The notes beneath the pieces are model-generated. The model was not told the origin of the DNA and did no database searches. It was given only the letters and a program-made list of their open reading frames with translations. Positions 41,108-53,314 of a DNA stretch of 64,000 nucleotides are shown in pieces (within the stretch, counting starts at the first letter, position 1; each line of letters begins with the position of its first letter). The position numbers and the translations under genes are program-made. Origin of the DNA: Rana temporaria (Eukaryota > Chordata > Amphibia > Anura > Ranidae); NCBI RefSeq assembly GCF_905171775.1, contig NC_053492.1, forward strand, positions 328,440,720-328,504,719. Reading direction: 5' to 3'.

Positions 41108-44100
41108 ATGTCTGGAAGGACAACAAACAGAGGCAGAGAGTCACGAGGGCAAGCAGGCTCTGCATGTAGAGGCAACGCTGGTGGTGGACGTGGTGCATCC
41201 TCTTCAGCATGTGGCCGTGGCCGTGGCCGCTCGTCATTCTTTTCGGGAGCTGGCCGTGTTGAGCCTCAACATGCAGAGAAATTAGTAGAGTGGATGACCA
41301 AGCCGTCCTCATCCTCCTCATCCTCTCTCACACAGACTGATCTTAGTTTGTCTGGCAAAGCAGCTGCCAAGGCTTCCTCTTCCCTCTGCACAATGGCATC
41401 ACACAATCCTTCCCTAGTCCCACCGTGTCCTCCTGAGGAGTCCCCCGAACTGTTTCAACACAGTGTTGGGTACATGCTGAATGAAGATGCGCAGCGTTTT
41501 GAAGGCTCCGATGATGGAACACAGATAGAGGAAGGCATTGATGTGAGCCCAGAAAGAGGGGGTGGCTGAGAGGGACAGCAATCTGGCAGTGATGTTCCCC
41601 CAGCTGGAGCATACTGCCAGGTTTTCGACAGTGATGAGGAGGGAGGGGATGATGAGGTCACTGACTCTACCTGGGTGCCTGATAGGAGAGAGGAGGAAGA
41701 GGAGGAGGAGGAGGACGAGGCACAGGCACATCTCTAAAGAGGCAGGATGCCCTCCAGGGGTCAGGTTAAGGGCACACCAACTGCATTACATCGCACATCT
41801 ACGCTTGTGCATGGCGCTGCTGTGTCTGAACGGTACAGCAAAAGTTCTTTGGTGTGGGCCTTTTTTGAAACATGTCCATCAGATCGTACCTTTGCTATTT
41901 GCAACATATGTCGCAAGCGTATCTCGCATGGCCAAAACATCACCGCTTGGGCACCACATGTTTGTCCAGACATATGTCGAGCTGCCATGCAGCTCGTTGG
42001 CAAGCATACCAAAAAGACCCACACCAAAGACCAAAGCAGACCTCCCCTTGCCCTTCTGTGACCTCCAACCCCACTAGACCCCCAGTCCTCTCTGAAGTCT
42101 GCACTGAAGGTGTAGAAATAGGTGTGTCACAACCTAGTAGTGGTAGTACATGCGGGCAATCTACTGATAGTACCAGACAAATTTCCCTGCCCCAGCTGCT
42201 GCAGCGCCGAAAGAAGTACGCTCCCAGCCATCCACATGCCCAGCGGTTGAATGCTAGCTTAGCAAAATTGCTAGCACTTCAACTGCTACCTTTTCAGTTG
42301 GTAGATTCTGCCCCCTTCCGTGAGTTTGTGGAATGTGCAGTACCTCAGTGGCAAGTACCCAAACGCCACTTTTTCTCACGGAAGGCGATTCCGGCTCTCT
42401 ACCGGCATGCCTCTCTGAACAGGGCGGTCAGTGGTAAGGTGCATCTTACCGCTGGCTCATGGTCCAGCAGGCATGGACAGGGACGTTGCCTGTCTTTTAC
42501 GGCCCATTGGGTGACTCTGCTGGAAGCTGGGAAGGACGCAGGGCAAGGTACAGTAGTTTTGGAGGTTGTTCCGCAACCACGCCTCCAAAACACTACTACT
42601 GGTTGTGACACACCTCTCTCCTCCACCCCCTCCTCTTCTTCTTCCTCTGTGGCATCTTCCTGTGGTGATGTTTCCTCAGAACCAGCCGTGCTCCGTAGCC
42701 GTACAAGGGGCTACGCAGGAATAGGTAGGGAGACCGCCGCTCCAGGTGAGCACAGGCAGGTAATCAATGTCCACTCAGGAATCACACGGGTGCTGGCAAT
42801 GCATAGAATTAAGCAGGTGGGAGAATGGATGGACAGCCGCACTCCAAAAAGTCTTGTTGAAAAAAGACGTGCTCTTTATTGTAAAAAGGGAAAAATGCAC
42901 AGCACACAACAGCATACAGTGGGATAGACAGCTGACGCGTTTTGCATTAACAACTAATGCTTAGTCATAGCTACGCAGGAATGCAGCCCAAGAGATGCCA
43001 TGCGGTGCTAGAGCTGGTGTGCTTGGGAGACAGGAGCCACACTGGGGAAGAGGTTCTGTCAGCTCTGCAGGGGCAGGCTCAGAGGTGGTTGACGCCATGC
43101 CAGCTGAAGCCTGGAATGGTGGTCAACAATAATGGCACCAACCTCCTCTCTGCCCTGCGACAGGGAAAACTCACCCATGTGCCCTGTTTTGCGCATGTCC
43201 TGAATTTGGTGGTGTAGCGGTTCTTGGGCAGGTACCCGGGCTTACAGGATGTCCTGAAGCAGGCCAGGAAAGTCTGTGTGCATTTCCGGAGGTCATACAA
43301 TGCCACTGCTCGGCTGACAGACCTCCAAAGGGAATACAACCTGCCCAAGAACCGCTTAATCTGTGACATGCCCACCAGATGGAACTCTCCGTTGGCCATG
43401 CTGCATCGGCTGCAAACGCAGCAGAGGGCCATCAATGAGTACCTGTGCCAATATGGCAGCAGAACTGGGTCAGGGGAGCTTGTTTTTTTTTCACCACGCC
43501 AGTGGGCCTTGATCAGGGATGCATGCACTGTCCTGTCACCATTTGAGGAGGCCACGAGGATGTGAGCAGTGACAGTGCATGCATCAGTGAGACTGTTCCT
43601 CTTATTCACATGTTGGAGCACACGCTACGTGGAATAATGGACAGGGCCCTTGAGGCATAACAGAGGGAGGAAGAGGAGGACTTCCTTACCTCTCAAGGCC
43701 CCCTTTATCCAGACAGTGGTCCTGCTTGCCCACCTAGCACACAGGAAGAGGAGGAGGATGATTGTATCAGCAGCATGGAGGTGGAGCCTAGCACTCAGCA
43801 TCAGCAGCAGCAGTCCTGTCGTCCTCAGTGACCCAGAGGACTGTGCCCCGAATGCCTCTGCAAACCTACGCTGCATGGCCTCCCTGATCCTGCAAAGCCT
43901 GCGTAAGGATCCTCGTGTACGTGCTATTAACGGGAGAGATCATTACTGGCTGGCAACTCTCCTTGATCCATGTTACAAGAGTAAGGTTGCGGACCTTATG
44001 TTGCCATCGCAGAGGGAGCAGAAAATGAAACTTCTGCGGGAGGCCTTGCAGAAGGGTCTGTGCAATGTGTTCCCAGAACCGGGGGGATTACCAAAACCTG

Positions 44101-44285
44101 GCCCTGGACAACGTGTTGCTGAGGCTTCGGTGAGTCACAGAAGGAGCGGTGGAGAAGGTGGCTGTCTGACCGATGCGTTCAGACAATTTTTTAGTCTGCA
44201 GCCCCAAGGTCTGACCGGTTCCAGCAACCATCGCCAGCGTCTGGTTTACATGGTCCGGGAATATCTAGGGGCAAGATCCGACTTT
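41108..44285 (+). pseudogene. hAT transposase, copy 2 (catalytic residues and C-terminus lost)
   Basis: ATG at 41108 opens MSGRTTNRGRESRGQAG. A stop within GGG*EGQQ, small indels in the Glu-rich stretch near 41730 and further shifts break the frame. The BED finger is partly in a shifted frame near 41870-42000. The first catalytic motif reads LTAGSW (Gly at 42454-42456) where copies 1 and 3 have LTADSW. The second reads VVNNNGTNL where they have VVSDN. A SINE-like insertion sits at 42723-42969. After EYLGARSDF the gene runs into foldback sequence and the hATC end is missing. Inactive by several independent lesions. Confidence 0.88.
42723..42969 (+). mobile_element. SINE-like insertion in hAT copy 2 transposase
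   Basis: About 247 bases flanked by the 13-bp direct repeat gctacgcaggaat (42710-42722 and 42970-42982), which is intact coding sequence. The body includes tgctctttattgtaaaaagg and agctgacgcgttttgc. It has no coding frame. The long duplication indicates a target-primed, SINE-type insertion. I cannot name the family. Confidence 0.7.
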
Positions 44286-45656
44286 CCGGGTCTTTCCCAG
44301 TGACGTACGAGGGTGCGTCAGAGGGGGCGGGGTCATGCGACGGGTGGCCGCTTCCCCTATATAAGAAATGTCACAGCTCCAGCGCGTCATTCCGCTGGGC
44401 TATGTCCAGCGGAGAGTGCAGCTCACCTGCTGCGCTCTGGACGGATGGATCTTCTCATCGCTGGACCAGACCGCTGATCATCCGTCCGTCGCTGGAGAGA
44501 TCATCCGTAGCAGGATAGAAGACAACGTTGGAGCGGGGCCTGGGCCGAGAGTGGATTCACATCGCTGGATTTTTTTTTTTTATTAATAAAGGATTTTTTT
44601 CTACGGTGTCTGTGTGTTTTTTTTTAACTATTTACACTTCGTGAAATGGTAGAGGTACAGTGTACCCCATTACCAATTCACATGGGGGGGGCCAGGATCT
44701 AGGGGTCCCCTTTGTTAAAGGGATCTTCCAGATTCTAATAAGCCCCCCGCCCGCAGACCCCCACAACCACCGGGCAAGGGTTGTGGGGATGAGGCCCTTG
44801 TCCCCATCAACATGGGGACATCCTCCCCATGTTGAGGGCATGTGGCCTGGTGCGGTTCAGGAGAGGGGGGGTCCGCACTCTGTCCCCCCTCTTTTCTGCG
44901 GCCGACCAGGTTAACGTGCTCGGATAAGGGTCTGGTGTGGATTTTTGGGGGAACTCCACGCCATTTTTTTTTAATTTTAGGGTGGAGTTCCCCTTAAAAT
45001 CCACACGAGACCTGAAGGGTCTGGTATGGATATTTGGGGGGAACCCCACGTAATTTTTTTTTAAATTGACGACGGGGTTCCCCTTAATATACATATCAGA
45101 CCTGAAGGGCCTGTTGATGGAATTTGGGGGACCCCCAGCTTTTTTATTTTTATTTTTTATGAATGAATCATCTCTGAATTGCCAGAGCCGACAATTCATT
45201 AGAGCCGCAAAGCCGGTTTTAAATGCCTTTTTTTCTTTCAGAAATGACACTTTGTGCAGGGACAGTTCTATGTACGGGAAACATGCGCTTTTTCACATGC
45301 TGACTTTACACCCCCCCAGGTACGAAATTTAAAGTAATATTACACTTTTATTGTTTCACTTTTAGCATTATTAAATTCACTGCTCCTGAAAAAACGGCCA
45401 TTTTTAAAACTTTTTTTTGCATTGATACATGTTTCCTGGGACAGGACCCAGGTCCCCAAACACTTTTTAGGACAATAAATTGCATATTAGCCTTTAAAAT
45501 TAACACTTTAGATTTCTCCCATAGACTTTAACAGGGTGTTCCGCGGCTTTTCGAATTTGCCGCGAACACCCCTAATTGTTCGTTGTTCGCCGAACAGGCG
45601 AACAGGCAATGTTCGAGTCGAACATGAGTTTGACTCGAACTCGAAGCTCATCCCTA
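44285..45656 (+). mobile_element. One arm of a foldback hAT element, fused into hAT copy 2
   Basis: The sequence is the reverse complement of one arm of the foldback element at 52624-56795, including its right end gaactcgaagctcatcccta. The other arm and left terminus are missing. A TATATAAG box lies at 44358-44365 and AATAAA at 44585-44590. It replaces the last ~300 bases of the transposase and its 3' flank. Confidence 0.75.
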
Positions 45657-45784
45657 ATGCTGAGTGACTGTCCTGTTATGCTGCTGATGGAATATCCTTC
45701 TCCTCCTCACTTTTCTTGCTGATAGCTAGTAAGAAATGTTGTTTTTCTGTGCTCCGCCACCAGTGCCTAAGGCCTAATTTTTGT

Positions 45785-46390
45785 GCCCCTGTTTAACAGG
45801 GGCGTCTAATAACAATTTTTGATGCAATACTTTGCACGTGGCTCTTTGTTGCGCTCCAATTACAGTTATTGGGAGGGGTTGCAGTGTTGTGTTGTGCCTA
45901 AGGACAAATGTTTCTGCCCCTGTTTAACAGGGGCGCCTAATAACAATTTTTGATGCAATACTTTGCACGTGGCTCCTTGTTGCGCTCCAATTACAGTTAT
46001 TGGGATGGGTTGCAGTGTTGTGTTGTGCCTAAGGACACATTTTTCTGCCCCTGTTTAACAGGGGCGCCTAATAACAATTTTTGATGCAATACTTTGCACG
46101 TGGCTCTTTGTTGCGCTCCAATTACAGTTATTGGGAGGGGTTGCAGTGTTGTGTTGTGCCTAAGGACACATTTTTCTGCCCCTGTTTAACAGGGGCGCCT
46201 AATAACAATTTTTGATGCAATACTTTGCACGTGGCTCCTTGTTGTGCTCCAATTACAGTTATTGGGAGGGGTTGCAGTGTTGTGATGTGCCTAAGGCACA
46301 TTTTTTCTGCCCCTGTTTAACAGGGGCGCCTAATAACAATTTTTGATGCAATACTTTGCACGTGGCTCTTTGTTGCGCTCCAATTACAGT
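45785..46390. repeat. 3'-side tandem array, ~131-bp unit, hAT copy 2
   Basis: About 4.5 units with gcccctgtttaacaggggc and caatttttgatgcaatac, the inverse of the copy 1 array. It is followed by the subterminal zone leading to gctcatcccta. Confidence 0.9.
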
Positions 46391-46895
46391 ATGTTTGAGG
46401 GGTGTCCTTTTTTCTACAATTTTGCTTTCACAAAAAAATAATGGCCCCCCACCACCCATAAAATAATCGACATATTGTTGCCACACAGCACGTGCGCAAG
46501 CAGTATTAAATTACTTTTTTCTTATAATAATCTCATATTGTGCAGGGACATTTATAAACACGTGCCACTACTATAGACACACAGCAGGTGTGATATTTAA
46601 AGGAATTTTTCATATATTTTTTTTCACTTTAAGCATCATTAAAATCGCTGCTCCGGAAAAAAACGTCAGTTTTTAAAACTTTTTTTTCCATTGATACATG
46701 TTCCCTGGGGCAAGACCCGGGTTCTGAAAGACATTTTACAACTTAAATTGAATATCGGTCTTTAAAATGAGCGTTTTTGAATTTGAATGTTCGAGTCCCA
46801 TAGACTTCAATGGGGTTCTAAATGTTCGTGCGAACCCGCAGTCTGTTCGAACGTTCTGGTGCGAACCGAACGCAGGTATGTTCGGCTCATCCCTA

Positions 46896-47537
46896 TCCCC
46901 AATAATGTCTGACCCCTAACTGAACTGTGTGCCCAATGTAATTTTAGTTCACCCTTGACCCTCAATCCTAGTTTAAATACTCCTCCAGCCTTCCCATAAA
47001 CCTCTCCCCCAGCACAGCAGACCCCCTTCCATTCAAGTGCAAACCGTCTTTAGCATATAGGTTACACCCCAATGAAAAGTCAGCCCAGTGCTCTAGAAAC
47101 CCAAATCCCTCCTTCCTATGCCAGGTCTTTAGCCATGCATTCAGCTCTTTAATCTCCCCCTGCCTTTCCTGTGTTGCATAGGGAATAGGCAATATTTCAG
47201 AGAATATCACCTTGGAGGTCCTTCCCTTCATCTTGCAGCCTAGTTTAAATTGATTCTTAATTAGCCTCCACCTTCCATGTATACTGTCATTGGTTCCAAC
47301 GTGGACCAAGACAGCTGGGTCATGCCCAGCCTCTCCCAGTAATTTATCCACCCGGTCCACCACATGCCGAACCCTGGCACCAGGGAGGCAGCAAACCATT
47401 CGGTTGAGGCGATCCTGGCGTCAATTTATTCTATCAGTCCTTCTGATTATAGAATCCCCTATTACCACCAACTGTCTAGGCCTACCTGCACTGCCCTCAC
47501 CACCTCTACTAGGTGGGTTGCTCTCCCGGCTGTTAGG
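46896..47537 (-). mobile_element. CR1-like LINE, segment 2: ORF1 esterase domain
   Basis: The minus strand reads LVVIGDSIIRRTDRI, then VRHVVDRVDKLL, PAVLVHVGTND and YAKDGLHLNGRGSAVLGERFMGRL. This is the SGNH/GDSL esterase domain found in CR1 ORF1 (Ser in GDS, HVGTND, Asp-His in DGLHLN). One stop follows DRIN. It lies 5' of the endonuclease segment, as expected for ORF1 before ORF2. Confidence 0.88.
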
Positions 47538-47683
47538 TAGGGATGAGATTCGCGTTCGACTCGAACCCATGTTCTACTCGAACATTGCCTGTTCGATTGT
47601 TCGTCAAAATTCGAACAAAACGGGTCGTTCGTGCCAAATTCGAGTGATGCGCCACGGCCCATAATTCACTGCGGCATTGCGCA

Positions 47684-47790
47684 CTGATGATTGGCCAAGC
47701 ATGCACTATGACCCGCATGCTTGGCCAATCACAGCGCGCAAAAAACAGAGAGCCATAATTGGCCAAAGCCAGGGTGGCTTTGGCCCATTA
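47684..47790. promoter_or_regulatory. Paired CCAAT hairpins of hAT copy 3
   Basis: gattggccaagcatgc..gcatgcttggccaatc and gccataattggccaaagcc..ggctttggcccattatggc, the latter with one change in the second arm. Confidence 0.6.
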
Positions 47791-47817
47791 TGGCTCAGGG
47801 CTTTACACGCCCCACAC

Positions 47818-47824
47818 TATAAAA
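47818..47824 (+). promoter_or_regulatory. TATA box of hAT copy 3
   Basis: CACACTATAAAAGGCTGC, same position relative to the hairpins as in copy 2. Confidence 0.65.
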
Positions 47825-48003
47825 GGCTGCATGCTGGGCGGCCTCAGGTAGTGTGTTCCAGCGCTGGTTAAAGATCAGACAGAGAGAGAGAGATTGTCTT
47901 TTTTTCTAGCTAGATAGAGCAGGCAGGCTTGTTAGTTAAATTTACAGTGTGTAGAGGATATATATACATACCAGGAGTTGTACATATATTTATACACTGT
48001 ATA

Positions 48004-48590
48004 CTATATTTATCGCGGTATAACGCGCTCCCGCGTATACCGCGCACCCCCAAAGTTGACCCGAATCCTGTGGACATTTTTTTTTTTTTGTACTTACAGT
48101 TTTGGTGTCTTGCGCGGCATCCATTGGGTCCGGCGTTCGTCTGCGGCTTCGGGTGTCCTCTTCGGCGGGTCCGGCGTCCTTCTGCGGCTTCGGGTGTCCT
48201 TCTGCAGCGGGTCCGGTGTCCTCTTGGGCGGGTCCGGTATCCTCTTCGGCGGGTCCGGCGTCCTTCTGCAGCGTCCTCGCGGCGTCCTCGCGTCCTTCCC
48301 GCTCGTTTCCCATGCCGAGTTTGAATACTGCGCCGACATATACAGAGCGAAGTACACTCGTGTATTGTTGGCAATGCTCGGCTATCCGCGCTGACGTCCT
48401 GTACGTCCAGGATGTGAGCGCGGAAGGTGCAGAGACTGCCCAACTATACCCGAGTGTACTGCGCTCAGTATATGTCGGCGCAGTATTCAAAACTCGGCGC
48501 GGGAAAGTGGGTATCGGCGTATACCGCGCACCCACGATTTTGCCCTGATTTTCAGGGCAAAAAAGTGTGCAGTATACGCCGATAAATACG
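48004..48590. mobile_element. TA-flanked MITE with TATTTATCG ends
   Basis: The ends ctatatttatcgcggtata and tatacgccgataaatacgg are flanked by ta on both sides. This suits a Tc1/mariner-type MITE. Its interior has a GC-rich minisatellite (gtccggcgtccttctgcgg-like units, 48120-48290), which produces long but meaningless open frames. It lies in the leader of hAT copy 3; copies 1 and 2 lack it. Confidence 0.72.
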
Positions 48591-48659
48591 GTAGTTTAGT
48601 TAGATTGGTTCTTCCTAATCTGTCAGGCAGTTGATTGTGCTAGCTGCAGTGTTCTTACG

Positions 48660-49925
48660 TGTTGTATTGCCCAGTATTGTGCTCAGTGCAACTAAACCCA
48701 CTTGGTGGATAGTGCAAGTGTGCTGCTCATTCATTTGCAACTAAACCCACTTGTTGCATAGTGCTAGTGTGTTGCTCATTACTTTGTGATTGTGCTAGCT
48801 GCAGTGTTCTCACGTGTTGTATTGCCCGTGTGCTCAGTGCAACTAAACCCACTTGGTGGATAGTGCAAGTGTGCTGCTCATTCATTTGCATTTAAGCCCA
48901 CTTGGTGGATAGTGCAAGTGTGCTGCTCATTCATTTGCAACTAAACCCACTTGGTGCATAGTGCTAGTGTGCTGCTCATTACTTTGTGATTGTGCTAGCT
49001 GCAGTGTTCTCACGTGTTGTATTGCTCATGTGCTCAGTGCAACTAAACCCACTTGGTGGAAAGTGCTAGTGTGCTGCTCATTCATTTGCAACTAAACACA
49101 CTTGGTGCATAGTGCTAGTGTGCTGCTCATTACTTTGTGATTGTGCTAGCTGCAGTGTTCTCACGTGTTGTATTGCCCGTGTGCTCAGAGCAACTAAACC
49201 CACTTGGTGGATAGTGCAAGTGTGCTGCTCATTCATTTGCATTTAAACCCACTTGGTGGATAGTGCAAGTGTGCAGCTCATTCATTTGCAACTAAACCCA
49301 CTTGGTGCATAGTGCTAGTGTGCTGCTCATTACTTTGTGATTGTGCTAGCTGCAGTGTTCTCACGTGTTGTATTGCCCGTGTGCTCAGTGCAACTAAACC
49401 CACTTGGTGGAAAGTGCTAGTGTGCTGCTCATTCATTTGCAACTAAACACACTTGGTGCATAGTGCTAGTGTGCTGCTCATTACTTTTCAAATAAACCCA
49501 CTTGGTGCATAGTGCAAGTGTACTGCTCATTACTTTGCAACTAAACCCACTTGGTGCATAATGCAAGTGTGCTCATTACTTTGCACCTGAACCCACTTGG
49601 TTTAAAGTGCAAGTGTGCTAATTACTTTCCACCTAAACACACTTGGTTTATAGTGCAAGTGTGCTAATTACTTTCCACCTACACCCACTTGGTTTATAGT
49701 GCAAATGTGCTAATTACTTTGCACCTAAACCCATTTGGTTTATAGTGCAAGTGTGTTTATTACTTTGCACCTAAACCCATTTGTTGTATACTGCAAGTGT
49801 GCTCATTACTTTTCACCTAAACCCACTTGGTGTATAGTGCAATTGTGCTAATTACTTTGCACCTAAACCCACTTGGTGTGTACTGCATGTGTCCTCTGCA
49901 GTTTGCACCTAAAGCTACGAGATGT
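48660..49925. repeat. 5'-side tandem array, 44-50-bp unit, hAT copy 3
   Basis: Units of the type caactaaacccacttggtg..tagtgcaagtgtgctgctcatt recur every 44 to 50 bases. A longer higher-order unit with gattgtgctagctgcagtgttct is present in the left half. Units near the ATG (gcacctaaacccacttgg) are shorter. The unit resembles the 44-bp halves of copies 1 and 2. Confidence 0.9.
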
Positions 49926-51920
49926 GTGTACTGACTTTGTCCTCTGCAGGCCATTATAATGTCTGGAAGGACAACAAAGAGAAGCAGAGAGTCACGAGGG
50001 CAAGCAGGCTCTGCATCTAGAGGCAACAGTGCTGGTGGTGGACATGGTGCATCCTCTTCAGCACGTGGCCGTTGCACACACTCTTCCTTCTTTGCGGGAG
50101 CTGGCCGTGTTGAGCCTCAACATGCAGACAAATTGGTAGAGTGGATGACCAAGCCATCCTCATCTTCGTCCTCATCCTCTCTCACCCAGGCTCAGGGCAA
50201 ATTAGCTGCCAAGGCGTCCTCTTCCCTCTGCTCAATGGCATCACTTACTCCTTCCCTAGTCCCACCATGTCCTCCTGAGGAGTCCCCCGAACTGTTTCAA
50301 CACAGTGTTGGGTACATGCTGAATGAAGATGTGCAGCGTTTTGAAGGCTCCGATGATGGAACACAGATAGAGGAAGGCAGTAATGTGAGCCCAGAGAGAG
50401 GGGGTGCCCAAGAGGGACAGCAATCTGGCAGTCATGTTCCACCAGCTGCAGCATACTGCCAGGTTTTCGACAGTGATGAGGAGGGAGGGGATGATGAGGT
50501 CACTGACTCTACGTGGGTGCCTGATAGGAGGGAGGAGGCGCAGGCACATCTCAAAAGAGGCAGGATGCCCTCCAGGGCACAGCTTAAGGGCAGCACACCA
50601 ACTGCATTACATCGCAGAGCTACACCTGTGCAGGGCGCTGCTGTGTCTCAGCATTACTGCAAAAGTTCTTTGGTGTGGGCCTTTTTTGAGACATGTGCAT
50701 CAGATCGCACCGTTGCTATTTGCAACATATGTCTCAAGTGTATCTCGCGTGGCCAAAACATCACCCGCTTGGGCACCACATGCTTGACCAGACACATGTC
50801 GACCTGCCATGCAGTTCGTTGGCAAGCATACCTGAAAGACCTACACCAAAGAACAAAGCGGACCTCCCCTTGCCCCTCATCAGCTGGGATCTCCTACCCT
50901 CAGTCCTCTCTGAAGCCTGCACTGATAGGACTGAAGGTGTAGAATTAGGTGTGTCACAACCTAGTAGTACATGCGGGCAATCTACTATCGGTACACCGAT
51001 GTCAGATTGTACCAGCCAAATTTTCCTGCCCCAGCTGCTGCAGCACCGAAAGAAGTACTCTCCCATCCATCCACATGCCCAGCGGTTGAATGCTAGCTTA
51101 GCGAAATTGCTAGCACTTCAACTGCTGCCTTTTCAGTTGGTAGATTCTGCCCCCTTCTGTGAGTTTGTGGAATGTGCGGTACCTCAGTGGCAAGTTCCCA
51201 AACGCCACTTTTTCTCACGAAAGGCGATCCCGGCTCTTTACCGCCATGTGGAAGGCAATGTCCATGCCTCGCTGGACAGGGCGGTCAGTGGTAAGGTGCA
51301 TCTTACCGCTGACTCATGGTCCAGCAGGCATGGACAGGGACGTTGCCTCTCTTTCACGGCGCATTGGGTGACTCTGCTGGCAGCTGGGAAGGACGCAGGG
51401 CAAGGTACAGTAGTGTTGGAGGTTGTTCCGCCACCACGGCTCCAAAACACTACTACTGGTTGTGACACACCTCTCTCCTCCACCCCCTCCTCTTCTTCCT
51501 CTGTGGCCTCTTCCTGTGCCTCTTCCTGTGCTGATGTGTCCTCAGAACCAGCCGTGCTCCGTAGGCGTACGAGGGGCTATGGCAAAGAGATGCCATGCGG
51601 TGCTAGAGCAGGTGTGCTTGGGAAACAGGAGCCACACTGGGGCAGAGGTTCTGTCAGCTCTGCAGGGGCAGGCTTAGAGGTGGTTGACGCCACGCCAGCT
51701 TAAGCCAGGAATGGTGGTAAGCGACAATAGCACCAACCTCCTCTCTGCCCTGCAACAGGGACAACTGACCCATGTGCCCTGTTTTGCTCATGTCCTGAAT
51801 TTGGTGGTGCAGCGGTTCTTGGGCAGGTACCCGGGCTTACAGGATGTCTTGCAGGCCAGGAAAGTCTGTGTGCATTTCCGAAGGTCATATAATGCCAGTG
51901 CTCGGCTGACAGACCTCTAA

Positions 51921-52399
51921 GGCCGAGTACTCACGAGCAGACATGTCCGATGAAACCGGTCCGCGGACCGTTTTCATCGGACATGTCTGCCCGGGGACTT
52001 CTGTTCGATGGCTGTACACACCATCGAACAGAAGTCCGCGCGTAAACAATACGCGGGGCGTGTCCGTGGTGTCGCCGCGTCGATGACGTGGTGTCGCCGC
52101 GACAATGATGCGGCGACGTGGGCGGCCTGCCTTTAAAATGCTTCCACGCATGCGTCAAAGTCATTCGACGCATGCGAGGGATGGCGGGCGGCCAGACATG
52201 TACGGTAGGTCTGTACATGTCGGGGGGACAGGTTTCCAGCGGACTGTTTTAAGGCAAGTCCAGGAAACAGTTGTCCGCTGGAAACCTGTCCGATCCGCCC
52301 GAAAATGGTCCGCTCGTGCCTACACACGGCCAAACATGTCTGCTGAAACTGGTCCGCGGACCAGTTTCAGCAGACATGTTTGGTCGTGAGTACGGGGCC
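51921..52399. mobile_element. Complete MITE of the GACATGTCC-rich family, TAA duplication
   Basis: The ends ggccgagtactcacgagc and tggtcgtgagtacggggcc are flanked by taa on both sides (51918-51920 and 52400-52402). It contains long hairpins such as aaactggtccgcgg/ccgcggaccagttt and paired gaagtcc motifs. It interrupts the transposase of hAT copy 3. The fragment at 273-635 is the same family. Confidence 0.85.
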
Positions 52400-53283
52400 T
52401 AAAGGGAAAACAACCTGCCCAAGAACCGCCTAATCTGTGACATGCCCACCAGATGGAACTCTACATTGGCCATGCTGCAGTGGCTGCACACACACGCAGT
52501 CAATGAGTACCTGTGCCAGTATGGCATCAGAACTGGATTTTTTTACCCACGACAGTGGGCCTTGATCAGGGATGCATGCACTGTCCTGTCACCATTTGAG
52601 GAGGCCACAAGGATGGTGAGTAGTAGGGATGAGCTTCGAGTTTGAGTTGAAATCATGTTCGACTCGAATATTGCCTGTTCGGCGAACAACGAACAATTAG
52701 GGGTGTTCGCGGCAAATTCGAAAAGCCGCAGAACACCCTGTTGAAGTCTATAGGAGAAATCTAAAGTATTAATTTTAAAGGCTAATATGCAATTTATTGT
52801 CCTAAAAAGTGTTTGGGGACCTGGGTCCTGTCCCAGGAAACATGTATCAATGCAAAAAAAGTTTTTAAAACAGCCGTTTTTTCAGGAGCAGTGAATTTAA
52901 TAATGCTAAAAGTGAAACAATAAAAGTGTAATATTACTTTAAATTTCGTACCTAGGGGGGGTGTAAAGTCAGCATGTGAAAAAAGCGCATGTTTCCCGTA
53001 TATAGAACCAGGGCCGCCATCAGGGGGGTACAGGCATTACACCTGTAAGGGGCCCTGAGGTCCCCAGGGCCCGGATGGCAACCCCCTTTTTTTTAGGGGG
53101 CAATTTTTTTTTTTTAGAGGTCCGGAGGTCCCCAGGGGCCCGGAGGCCCCGGATGGCAACCCCCCTTTTGTATTTTTTTTTATAATTTTTTTTTTTTTAT
53201 ATATTTTTATTTTATTTTTTAATAAAGGGCCATTTTTTTTTTTTTTTAGAGGTCCGGAGGTCCCCATATATATATATATATAA

Positions 53284-53314
<31 letters not shown>

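Larger units (their letters stand above)
39503..46895 (+). mobile_element. hAT transposon copy 2
   Basis: Starts tagggatgag and ends gctcatcccta, flanked by the 8-bp duplication tccccaat (39495-39502 and 46896-46903). Same plan as copy 1 in the opposite orientation: hairpins, TATA box, 44-bp array, transposase, 131-bp-type array, subterminal zone. It carries a 247-bp SINE-like insertion and one arm of a foldback element. It interrupts CR1 between segments 2 and 3. Confidence 0.92.

Noticed and set aside
48102..48548. Overlapping frames of 131-181 codons rich in Arg/Ser/Gly
   Set aside because: They arise from a GC-rich minisatellite inside the TA-flanked MITE. No frame is favoured and no protein family is recognisable.
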